Shown one piece after another: positions 6,040 to 11,488 of a stretch of DNA of 11,488 bases. The DNA lies in the NCBI GenBank assembly GCA_007134115.1, contig SLLK01000199.1, positions 1 to 11,488 of the forward strand, given 5' to 3'. The DNA is from Gammaproteobacteria bacterium. Lineage in GTDB: Bacteria; Pseudomonadota; Gammaproteobacteria; UBA5335; SLRW01. Under the pieces are notes generated by a model. That model made no database searches, was not told the DNA's origin, and saw nothing but the letters and a program-made list of their open reading frames with translations. The translations under genes and the position numbers were made by a program. How positions within the stretch are numbered: the first letter of the stretch is position 1; every line of letters begins with the position of its first letter.

Positions 6040-7629
6040 TCAGCGCCAGCTCGCCGCGCTGGCCTGCTGCCAGTCAGGCCACCACGGCTGCGGCACGGCA
6101 TCGTCATTGAGCAGACAGCCCGGCTCAATGCCGGGGTAAAGCTGCTCATAACTCATCACCTGTCCCTGGTCCACGCGACGGTTGACATGCCGCGCCTGCA
6201 CGCCGGCCAGCCCCTGCAACCCCAGGGTGCCCAGCAGCTCCGCCAGAGTCACCATCATCGAATGGTGGTAATTGGCCACCCGCACCCCCTTGTCGGTGAC
6301 ATCAAGCTGGCGGTAGCGGGCTGGATTCTGGGTGGTGATCCCCGTGGGGCACTTGTCGGTATTGCAACTGCGCGACTGTATACAGCCCAGCGCCAGCATC
6401 ATGCCGCGTGCCGAGTTCACCGTGTCCGCGCCCAGCGCATTCAGCCGCAGCATGTGAAAGGCGGAAAAGGCCTTGCCGGCGGCCACAATACGCAGCTCAT
6501 CGCGCACCCCGACCCCGCGCAGCGCATTGTGCACGAAGTTCAGCGCATCACGCAGCGGCATGCCCACGGAGTTGGTCAGTTCCACCGGTGCGGCGCCGGT
6601 GCCCCCCTCGCCGCCATCCACGGTAATGAAGTCCGGCACGATCCCGGTCTCGTGCATGGCCTTGCAGATACTCAGGAACTCGCGGCGATCACCGATACAC
6701 AGCTTGAAACCCACCGGTTTGCCCCCGGACAGCTCCCGCAGCTGCGCCACGAACGCCAGCAAGCCCCGCGGACTGTCAAACGCCGAGTGACCCGGCGGCG
6801 AGATCACATCCTCGCCTGCCGGCACGTGACGAATTTCGGCAATTTCGCGGGTCACCTTGGCGGCCGGCAGCACGCCGCCGTGGCCGGGCTTGGCCCCCTG
6901 GGAGAGCTTGATCTCGATCATCTTCACCGCCGGCGTGGCGGCCTTGTCGGCAAACATCGCAGCGTCGAAGCGCCCGCTCTTGTCCCGGCAGCCGAAGTAG
7001 CCGGTGCCGATCTGCCAGATCAGGTCGCCGCCGGGCTCCAGGTGCCAGCAGCTCAACCCGCCCTCACCGGTGTTGTGGGCAAACCCGCCCACCCTGGCGC
7101 CGCGATTCAGGGCGAGAATGGCGTTGCGGCTCAGGGCGCCATAACTCATCGCCGAGATATTCAACGGCGAGGCCGAATAGGGCTGGCGGCATGCCCTGCC
7201 GCCAAAACGCACTCGCAAACCCTCCGGATCACAGGCCACCGGCGCCACAGAATGGTTGAGCCATTCATAGCCGTCCTGGTACACATTGAACAGGGTGCCA
7301 AAGGAGCGCGTGTCATCCGCCTTCTTGGCGCGCTGATACACCAGACTGCGGAATTCGCGGCTGATCGGCATGCCATCGAGATCGTTTTCCACGAAATACT
7401 GCTGGATTTCCTTGCGCACTGACTCGAACATGTAGCGAAAATGCCCGATCACCGGATAAATGCGCAGGATGGTGTGCTTTTTCTGCCACAGGTCATGCGC
7501 CCCGAGCAGCAGAAGCGGCCCCACACCCAGCCAGGCCCAGTGCACCGCAGGCCATTGAAGCCCCAGGGTCACCAGTGCCACCACCGACAACACACTCAGG
7601 ATGAGGAATAGATTGCGTACCAGCGTCAT
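6040..7629 (-). CDS. Membrane-anchored GltB-like FMN-binding, Fe-S protein
   Basis: A 529-residue protein of the FMN-binding glutamate-synthase-like family. Two N-terminal hydrophobic segments (about 5-23 and 30-45) should anchor it in the inner membrane. The rest corresponds to the FMN/TIM-barrel domain of the glutamate synthase large subunit: NTGEGG (186-191), KLSQGAKPGHGG (241-252), the substrate/FMN region VDGGEGGTGAAP (337-348), and the [3Fe-4S] cysteines C416, C422 and C427 (C-x5-C-x4-C). It lacks the N-terminal glutaminase domain and the C-terminal GXGXG domain of true GltB, and no gltD lies beside it, so it cannot make glutamate from glutamine by the normal route. The physiological reaction of these stand-alone proteins is not firmly established. 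Its SD is weak (GGATGGG, about 10 nt away). A plausible promoter lies at 7675-7705, so it may be transcribed apart from the upstream hxlR unit. Confidence 0.9.
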   Translation of the reverse strand: MTLVRNLFLILSVLSVVALVTLGLQWPAVHWAWLGVGPLLLLGAHDLWQKKHTILRIYPVIGHFRYMFESVRKEIQQYFVENDLDGMPISREFRSLVYQRAKKADDTRSFGTLFNVYQDGYEWLNHSVAPVACDPEGLRVRFGGRACRQPYSASPLNISAMSYGALSRNAILALNRGARVGGFAHNTGEGGLSCWHLEPGGDLIWQIGTGYFGCRDKSGRFDAAMFADKAATPAVKMIEIKLSQGAKPGHGGVLPAAKVTREIAEIRHVPAGEDVISPPGHSAFDSPRGLLAFVAQLRELSGGKPVGFKLCIGDRREFLSICKAMHETGIVPDFITVDGGEGGTGAAPVELTNSVGMPLRDALNFVHNALRGVGVRDELRIVAAGKAFSAFHMLRLNALGADTVNSARGMMLALGCIQSRSCNTDKCPTGITTQNPARYRQLDVTDKGVRVANYHHSMMVTLAELLGTLGLQGLAGVQARHVNRRVDQGQVMSYEQLYPGIEPGCLLNDDAVPQPWWPDWQQASAASWR

Positions 7630-7674
7630 TTGTCAGTACCCATCCGAAAAACGCCTCGCGGTTGCTTGCCCGCA

Positions 7675-7705
7675 CTTATACATGGAGACCCGGAAACCCG
7701 GTCAA
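7675..7705 (-). promoter_or_regulatory. Candidate sigma-70 promoter for the GltB-like gene
   Basis: On the minus strand, TTGACC (7705-7700, 5/6 to the -35 consensus) is followed 19 bp later by TATAAG (7680-7675, 5/6 to the -10). The spacer is longer than the ideal 17 bp. Transcription would begin near 7668, giving a leader of about 38 nt. Confidence 0.45.
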
Positions 7706-7749
7706 GGATGACAGGGCACCCGTGATCCTCTGCCGCAAACGGAGTAAGA

Positions 7750-7763
7750 CGGCGTGCACGCCG
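7750..7763. repeat. 14-bp perfect palindrome
   Basis: CGGCGTGCACGCCG reads the same on both strands. It lies in the 160-bp gap between the mini-protein gene and the GltB-like gene, about 45 bp upstream of the candidate -35. It could be an operator, or the base of a weak hairpin ending the upstream unit. There is no U-tract, and such palindromes also arise by chance in GC-rich DNA. Confidence 0.3.
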
Positions 7764-7789
7764 GCCATACAGGAACAAACAGCACGGCC

Positions 7790-8005
7790 TCAGGGGCCGC
7801 CACCACCACGCGTCACACCACCAGGCAGCACACCGCGCAAGCGCCCTGCCGCAAAGGCTGCCACGGCCAGTGGTACCAGATAAAACAAAAGTCCTGCGGC
7901 CGCCGCTATCGCCTGTCCAAGGAACACCAGGCAGATCACCAGGGCAACGATGCAAAGGATCTTCTCGGGCCCCTTTGCGGGACTGTAGGGTGGTTGGCTG
8001 CTCAC
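7790..8005 (-). CDS. Small two-TM membrane protein, unknown function
   Basis: A 71-residue protein: a short polar N-terminus (SSQPPYSPAKGPEK), two hydrophobic segments (about 16-36 and 38-56) and a Gly/Arg-rich tail ending in GGGGP. I chose the GTG at 8005 because it has a clear Shine-Dalgarno (GGAGAG, 8017-8012, 6 nt away), while an ATG at 8050 would add 15 residues of unlike composition without a good SD. It lies 70 nt downstream of hxlR on the same strand, so the two may be co-transcribed. No family was recognised. The hydrophobic pattern and the SD support a real gene, but small size and GC-rich DNA leave some doubt. Confidence 0.6.
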   Translation of the reverse strand: MSSQPPYSPAKGPEKILCIVALVICLVFLGQAIAAAAGLLFYLVPLAVAAFAAGRLRGVLPGGVTRGGGGP

Positions 8006-8075
8006 AATACGCTCTCCACGGCCCGGCTCATCACAAGTCACCCCCAGCATCGCGCATTCAACCTGCGTGGAGCAA

Positions 8076-8462
8076 TTATCCGGCGCCAGACTTCGGACGC
8101 GTGTGCGGAAGATGCCGGAACCCCCACTGCATACAGGCGCGCAACACGTCTTCCAGCTCGCGTCCGGCGGCAGTCAGCAGATATTCATCCCGCGGGGGCT
8201 TGTGCTGGTAACGCCGGCGCTCCACCAGGCCCATGAGTTCAAGGCGCTTGAGCCGGTCGGCGAGGATATTGGTGGCGATGCCTTCGGGATTGCGCATCAG
8301 ATCGGCGTAGCGGGTTCGCCCCGCGAACAGATCCCGCACCACCAGCAACGTCCACTTGTCCCCCACAATATCGAGCAGCGAGGCAATGGGACAGGTGGAG
8401 CGATGCGGGGACCCCTCGGGGGCGGGCTTTACGTGGTCTACAGGGTCCATACGGTTGACCAT
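8076..8462 (-). CDS. HxlR-family winged-helix transcriptional regulator
   Basis: This 128-residue protein has the usual size for HxlR/YodB-type regulators, which bind DNA as dimers. The diagnostic core STCPIASLLDIVGDKWTLLV (22-41) leads into the winged helix with the recognition-helix region GIATNILADRLKRLELMGLV (61-80), then the wing (ERRRYQHKPPRDEYLLT). C24 is the conserved N-terminal cysteine, which in some family members senses electrophiles or oxidants by thiol chemistry. The start may be M1 (8462) or M5 (8450); neither has a strong SD. It is divergent from an alpha/beta hydrolase gene across a 75-bp gap holding two matching inverted repeats, which suggests it represses the hydrolase and itself. 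The inducer is unknown. Confidence 0.92.
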   Translation of the reverse strand: MVNRMDPVDHVKPAPEGSPHRSTCPIASLLDIVGDKWTLLVVRDLFAGRTRYADLMRNPEGIATNILADRLKRLELMGLVERRRYQHKPPRDEYLLTAAGRELEDVLRACMQWGFRHLPHTRPKSGAG

Positions 8463-8468
8463 ACCAAG

Positions 8469-8491
8469 GTCGCTTGCAATTCACAATGAAC
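8469..8491. promoter_or_regulatory. Operator candidate A (8-7-8 inverted repeat)
   Basis: Half-sites GTCGCTTG (8469-8476) and CAATGAAC (8484-8491) flank 7 bp. The outer GT/AC and inner TTG/CAA pairs are symmetric. It overlaps the candidate -35 (TTGCAA, 8474-8479) of the hydrolase promoter and lies just upstream of hxlR, so a bound HxlR dimer could block both genes. Confidence 0.5.
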
Positions 8492-8502
8492 CCGACTATG
8501 GT
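8474..8502 (+). promoter_or_regulatory. Candidate sigma-70 promoter for the hydrolase gene
   Basis: TTGCAA (8474-8479) and TATGGT (8497-8502) are separated by exactly 17 bp; each matches its consensus at 4 of 6 bases. The predicted start is near 8509, inside operator candidate B and about 30 nt before the hydrolase start codon. Confidence 0.4.
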
Positions 8503-8523
8503 TACTTGCGAAACACAAGCGAC
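8501..8523. promoter_or_regulatory. Operator candidate B (8-7-8 inverted repeat)
   Basis: Half-sites GTTACTTG (8501-8508) and CAAGCGAC (8516-8523) flank 7 bp; six of eight positions are symmetric. The layout is the same as site A, with 15 of 23 bases shared between the two, and their centres are 32 bp apart, about three helical turns. Its right arm is also the exact reverse complement of the left arm of site A. It covers the predicted start site and ends just before the SD (8527-8530). Confidence 0.55.
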
Positions 8524-8537
8524 TATGGAGCCTGCCC

Positions 8538-9416
8538 ATGTCTATAGGCACACTCGTGGATACCCTGCGCCTGTCCCGCCGCCACGCACCCCCGAGCGCG
8601 CTGCGCGATCCCGAAATGCATGTCATTGAGCTGAAAACCGCCCGGCTTCGTTATCTGGACACGGGCGGCAACGGGCAGCCTGTGGTCATGGCGCCGGACC
8701 CGCCCAACACCATCGAGCATCACCTGCGCATGGTGGACGAGCTGCGTAAAACCCATCGGGTCATCGTGTTCGACCTGCCTGGTTTCGGCTTCTCATACCC
8801 GCGCACGGGCTCGGCGTTCGATCTGGCCGTTCAACGTGACACCCTCGTACAACTGCTCAATAGCCTGCACCTCAAGGACAGCATTCTGGTGTTCAGTTGC
8901 CTCGCCTCGTTCGCCGCCCTCGGCGCGGCCAGGCAGCGCCCTGACCGCGTAGCCGGCCTGGTACTGGCACAGGCGCCGTCCTTCCCGGATGCGCTGGACT
9001 GGGCGCGGCGCATGGATAACCGGCACATCCTGGGCACACCGGTGCTCGGCCAGCTCATGATGGCCACGCAGGGCCGAAAAATCGCCGATGGCTGGTACCG
9101 CGTCGCGTTGCCCAAAGGCAGCGATACCTCGGACTATTTCCGCCCCGCCGAAACCATGCTGCGCCATGGCGGCTGTTATTGCCTGGCGTCGGCCTTCCAG
9201 CGCTTCCGGCATGCCGAGCCCGGCCAGTATGTGGGTGCCGAACAGCCGGTCACCGCGTTCTGGGGGCTGGCCGATCGCACCCACCGCCCCTCGAACCCCG
9301 AAGGGCTCCGGGAGCACGTCCCTCACGCCGGCATTGTCACCCTCAAGGACTGCGGCCATTTCCCCGATCTCGAGTACAGCCATGAAGTAATCAGGGCCAT
9401 CCGGGGTGAGCACTGA
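8538..9416 (+). CDS. Alpha/beta hydrolase with Cys at the nucleophile position
   Basis: A 292-residue cytoplasmic alpha/beta-hydrolase-fold protein without a signal peptide. Recognisable elements are the strand/turn FDLPGFGFSYP (78-88), the nucleophile elbow, WGLADRTHRP (242-251) with the acid D246, and DCGHFP (271-276) with the catalytic H274. At the elbow the usual G-x-S-x-G is replaced by F-S-C-L-A (119-123), which places C121 where Ser is expected, as in dienelactone hydrolase. The motif around M51-P55 replaces the usual HG oxyanion loop. It may be a Cys-dependent hydrolase of an activated ester or lactone, or a non-hydrolytic fold member; the substrate is unknown. Start choice: ATG with SD GGAG (8527-8530, 7 nt away). 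Divergence from hxlR across paired operator-like sites suggests control by that regulator. Confidence 0.9.
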   Translation: MSIGTLVDTLRLSRRHAPPSALRDPEMHVIELKTARLRYLDTGGNGQPVVMAPDPPNTIEHHLRMVDELRKTHRVIVFDLPGFGFSYPRTGSAFDLAVQRDTLVQLLNSLHLKDSILVFSCLASFAALGAARQRPDRVAGLVLAQAPSFPDALDWARRMDNRHILGTPVLGQLMMATQGRKIADGWYRVALPKGSDTSDYFRPAETMLRHGGCYCLASAFQRFRHAEPGQYVGAEQPVTAFWGLADRTHRPSNPEGLREHVPHAGIVTLKDCGHFPDLEYSHEVIRAIRGEH

Positions 9417-9451
9417 GAAGCATCCCCTCCGCTATACGATCTGTTACAAAG

Positions 9452-9490
9452 CAGCGGGCCAGTCACCGCACGGGGCCGGCTGTCTTTTTT
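9452..9490 (+). terminator. Intrinsic terminator after the hydrolase gene
   Basis: CAGCGGGCC (9452-9460) pairs with GGCCGGCTG (9474-9482) with one mismatch, leaving a 13-nt loop, and is followed by TC and six T residues (9485-9490). It lies 36 bp after the hydrolase stop and isolates the hydrolase transcript from the diguanylate cyclase gene. Confidence 0.75.
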
Positions 9491-9506
9491 GTGAACTGCC
9501 TCACAA
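9489..9506. promoter_or_regulatory. CRP/Vfr-type binding site
   Basis: TTGTGA-ACTGCC-TCACAA is a perfect inverted repeat matching the CRP core consensus TGTGA-N6-TCACA at all ten positions. It directly follows the terminator T-tract. Its centre (9497.5) is about 100 bp before the diguanylate cyclase start. A start site near 9539-9549, after GAGAAT (9537-9542, 4/6 to a -10) or an AT-rich patch at 9529-9534, would place it close to -41.5 to -51. Control of the downstream gene by cAMP-CRP is inference. Confidence 0.6.
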
Positions 9507-9598
9507 TAACGGCTCGGGCGATCACCGCAAATATGCGAGAATGACCCTCCGCTGCCAGGCCCGGCAGCATTGCGGCAGGGACAGCCCAAGGGGAACCG

Positions 9599-10690
9599 AT
9601 GAGCTCCGCAAACCAGGCGTCGACCGCCCACGCCCAGAAAGTCCGCCTCCAGCGCATGTTCTGGGGCTTTGGCAATCAGCTCTGCTCCCTCACCATCGCC
9701 GTCATGCTGTTCTGGTTTGGCCTGGTGCCGGGGACGGTGGTGATCGCCTATGTGTTGATGATTGCTGTCATCGACCTCACCTTCGTGGGCCTGGTGGTCA
9801 GCCACCTGAACCTGCGCTTGCGCGAGCCAAGCATGACCGCCGCGCAGATCGTAGCCCCGTTGTGGCCCTCCATTTTTCTCATGTTTTTTATCGAGGACCC
9901 GCAGGCGCGTACCGCCTTCCTGCTGATGGCCACCGGTGGCCTGCTGTTCGGCATGTTTGCCCTGACCCTGCGCGGGATGATCCAGGTGGGCGCGCTGATT
10001 CTGCTCGCCTACCTGATCATGCTCGGCACCCTGGCGATGTGGGCGCCCGAGCGCCTGAACTGGCAGGTGGAGACAGTGATCGTTTTCGCCTATGCCGCAG
10101 TATTGTTGATCGTATCGTACCTGGGCAGCTTCATCGCCGGCATGCGCCGCGCCCTGAAAAAGCAGAACGCAGTGTTGCGTGATCTGGCCACGCGCGACCC
10201 GCTCACCCGCCTGCCCAACCGGCGCACCGTGCTGGACCAGCTGGCCCAGGAGAAATCGCGCACCGAGCGCCGCCAGCCGGACCAGAATGCCCTGTGCATC
10301 AGCATGCTGGACGTCGACAACTTCAAGCGGATTAACGACATCTATGGCCATCACGCGGGCGATGAAGTGCTGGTAAAAATTGGCAGCATGCTCGAGAAAA
10401 CCATGCGCAAGGGGGATTTCATCGGCCGTTTCGGTGGCGAGGAATTCGTGATCATACTACCGGAGACCACGCCCCATGCCGCCAGCAGTGCGGCCGAACG
10501 CATCCGCAAGGCAGTCAGCGAATTGGCTTACAGCGAGCTCCCTGCCGACGAGCGCATTACGGTGTCACAGGGGGTGGCGATCCACAGCCCCGGCGACGAG
10601 ATCGACGTGACCTTGCGCCGTGCCGACGATGCACTGCGCGCGGCCAAGGCACAGGGGCGCAACCAGGTCGTGGCGGCCCCGGACCCATAG
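9599..10690 (+). CDS. Six-TM membrane diguanylate cyclase (GGDEF)
   Basis: A 363-residue inner-membrane signalling enzyme that should make cyclic di-GMP from two GTP. The N-terminal half (about 25-182) has six hydrophobic segments, a membrane sensor region of a type I cannot name. A short basic linker (MRRALKKQN) leads into the GGDEF domain: DPLTRLPNRR (200-209), the metal-binding aspartate in MLDVDNFKRIND (236-247), and the active-site motif GGEEF (279-283). The product-inhibition I-site RxxD (R270-D273) lies five residues before GGEEF, so feedback inhibition is expected. There is no EAL or HD-GYP domain. The start at 9599 has a good SD (AGGGGA, about 6 nt away). It stands alone in its transcription unit, with a CRP-like site upstream. 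The membrane stimulus is unknown. Confidence 0.95.
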   Translation: MSSANQASTAHAQKVRLQRMFWGFGNQLCSLTIAVMLFWFGLVPGTVVIAYVLMIAVIDLTFVGLVVSHLNLRLREPSMTAAQIVAPLWPSIFLMFFIEDPQARTAFLLMATGGLLFGMFALTLRGMIQVGALILLAYLIMLGTLAMWAPERLNWQVETVIVFAYAAVLLIVSYLGSFIAGMRRALKKQNAVLRDLATRDPLTRLPNRRTVLDQLAQEKSRTERRQPDQNALCISMLDVDNFKRINDIYGHHAGDEVLVKIGSMLEKTMRKGDFIGRFGGEEFVIILPETTPHAASSAAERIRKAVSELAYSELPADERITVSQGVAIHSPGDEIDVTLRRADDALRAAKAQGRNQVVAAPDP

Positions 10691-10984
10691 CAGGACAGAC
10701 GGGCGCCCCGATCTAAAGACCCGCGTGGCCAGCGCGGGCGATCCCGCAGAACAGGCTTTGGCCTCGCCCTGCTTTCCCCGCTCATCCCGACGGATCCGGG
10801 CACACCCTGCCGTGAAGCCCGGATCACCCCGTCAAGCCCCGCGTCAATCCGCCCTGGCACGCGTGCTCGGCTCGCCCGTGGGCCCGGCCATTTCCATTGA
10901 GCCCGCAATAACCTCCCGCGCGTACCGGTCTAAAGCCCTGCCGGACACACATGCCTGCCTGCCACCCCCCGGGAGAGATACATC
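10691..10984. other. Intergenic region with dyads
   Basis: These 294 bp lie between the diguanylate cyclase and the DoxX-like gene. They hold a 6-bp stem (CCCGCG 10720-10725 with CGCGGG 10733-10738) and a stronger 9-bp dyad (10793-10825). A possible 122-residue frame across it (10620-10988) is Arg/Pro/Ser-rich, starts inside the cyclase gene and resembles no family, so I treat the region as non-coding. Only a promoter for the DoxX-like gene is expected, and none stands out. Confidence 0.6.
10793..10825. repeat. 9-bp intergenic inverted repeat
   Basis: GATCCGGGC (10793-10801) and GCCCGGATC (10817-10825) are perfect complements around a 15-nt loop. The dyad is about 100 bp after the diguanylate cyclase stop. 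It may act as a terminator-like or mRNA-protecting hairpin, though it lacks a U-tract. Confidence 0.4.
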
Positions 10985-11392
10985 ATGACCGATCAACAAC
11001 GCACCGAAATTTCCCTGCTGGCCCTGCGGCTGACCGTGTTCCTGGTCATGTTCATGTGGACCATCGCCAAGTTCGCCGCGCCCGAGGTCCAGGCGGGCAT
11101 TTTTGAAAGCTATTACGGCATCGGCGGGCTGGATGTGGCGGCCATGTATGTCATCGCCGCGCTGGAGCTGGTCATCATCCTGGCCTTCGTTGCCGGCGCG
11201 TTCAAGCGCTACTCATATGGCCTGGTGCTGATTTTTCACGCTGTGTCCACGCTGTCCTCCTATGAGCAATATCTCAACCCGGCCGACGGCGCCAACATGC
11301 TCTACTTTGCCGCCTGGCCGATGCTTGGCGCCTGCCTTGCACTCTACCTGATGCGCCACCGGGACAACCTTTTCGCGCTGCACAAGGGATAG
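10985..11392 (+). CDS. DoxX-like four-TM membrane protein
   Basis: A 135-residue protein with four hydrophobic segments (about 10-29, 48-73, 78-96 and 105-123) and short polar loops. The length and four-helix layout resemble small DoxX/MauE-like inner-membrane proteins. SYYGIGGLDVAAMYVIAALELV recalls the conserved region between helices 1 and 2 of that group, but the match is by general pattern only. Members have been linked to respiratory or thiol redox roles; none can be assigned here. The start ATG has a good SD (GGGAGAG 10971-10977, 7 nt away). It appears to be a single-gene unit, preceded by about 290 bp of non-coding DNA and followed by a strong hairpin. Confidence 0.82.
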   Translation: MTDQQRTEISLLALRLTVFLVMFMWTIAKFAAPEVQAGIFESYYGIGGLDVAAMYVIAALELVIILAFVAGAFKRYSYGLVLIFHAVSTLSSYEQYLNPADGANMLYFAAWPMLGACLALYLMRHRDNLFALHKG

Positions 11393-11400
11393 ACAGGGCG

Positions 11401-11442
11401 AGGGCTCGCGCGCTACCGATACCGCCGGTTGCGCGCGGCCCT
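11401..11442. terminator. Strong GC-rich hairpin after the DoxX-like gene
   Basis: AGGGC-T-CGCGCGC (11401-11413) pairs with GCGCGCGGCCCT (11431-11442): 12 bp with one bulged T and a 17-nt loop. CAGGGC at 11394-11399 is an alternative outer arm. It lies 8 bp after the stop codon. No U-tract follows, so it may be a Rho-assisted terminator or a 3'-end stabiliser. The remaining 46 bp to the window end show nothing recognisable. Confidence 0.5.
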
Positions 11443-11488
11443 GCCCGAATGCACGCCGACGGCCGCCGGGCCGCACCCGCCCCGGACC

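Noticed and set aside
6187..7422. 411-codon plus-strand frame opposite the GltB-like gene
   Set aside because: No recognisable domain or start signal; the minus strand has FMN and Fe-S motifs across the whole span.
7626..7955. 109-codon minus-strand frame overlapping the mini-protein and the GltB-like leader
   Set aside because: Trp/Arg/Cys-rich, out of frame with the better-supported mini-protein, and it covers a likely promoter.
9406..10182. 258-codon plus-strand frame overlapping the hydrolase stop and the cyclase start
   Set aside because: Out of frame with the GGDEF gene, Arg/Pro-rich, and it would have to read through the terminator and regulatory DNA.
9323..10354. 343-codon minus-strand frame opposite the hydrolase end and the diguanylate cyclase
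   Set aside because: Gln/His-rich composition, crosses a terminator and a CRP-like site, and opposes clear TM and GGDEF coding.
10620..10988. 122-codon plus-strand frame between the cyclase and the DoxX-like gene
   Set aside because: Starts inside the cyclase gene, is low-complexity Arg/Pro/Ser, contains the dyads, and has no convincing SD.

Overview
The window is a GC-rich (visibly above 60%), gene-dense bacterial chromosome segment. Protein style, leader sequences and regulator families suggest a free-living gammaproteobacterium, probably aquatic or environmental. That placement is inference from general protein character, not from a marker gene. There is no rRNA, tRNA, CRISPR array, transposase or integrase, and nothing that looks like a recent mobile insertion.

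Layout. (1) Positions 1-2645, plus strand: the 3' part of a ThDP-dependent acetolactate-synthase-family gene and, 17 nt later, an aldehyde dehydrogenase, almost certainly one operon. A strong hairpin (2656-2691) closes it and also separates it from the convergent next gene. (2) 2718-4280, minus strand: a secreted NirK-family copper protein fused to a C-terminal amicyanin-like domain. Two residues that are normally invariant in NirK are changed. Its 294-bp divergent upstream region carries an FNR/DNR-like box and two stem-loops. (3) 4575(4608)-5924, plus: a 12-TM-class transporter of the Npt/Tlc nucleotide-transporter-like family. (4) A minus-strand series read right to left: an HxlR regulator (8462-8076), a two-TM mini-protein (8005-7790) and a membrane-anchored GltB-like FMN/Fe-S protein (7629-6040, which also has its own plausible promoter). 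(5) 8538-9416, plus, divergent from hxlR: an alpha/beta hydrolase with cysteine in place of the nucleophile serine. The hxlR/hydrolase gap holds two tandem 8-7-8 inverted repeats 32 bp apart that fit operator sites. (6) 9599-10690, plus: a six-TM diguanylate cyclase, preceded by an intrinsic terminator and a perfect CRP-type palindrome. (7) 10985-11392, plus: a four-TM DoxX-like protein, followed by a strong hairpin.

How the parts fit. No single multi-gene pathway runs through the window. It is a row of small transcription units, each with readable regulatory DNA. The most unusual items are the altered NirK-amicyanin fusion with its FNR-like control, the HxlR / Cys-hydrolase pair with its double operator, and the probable cAMP-CRP to c-di-GMP link. 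Family assignments rest on motif recognition by eye; no database search was run.
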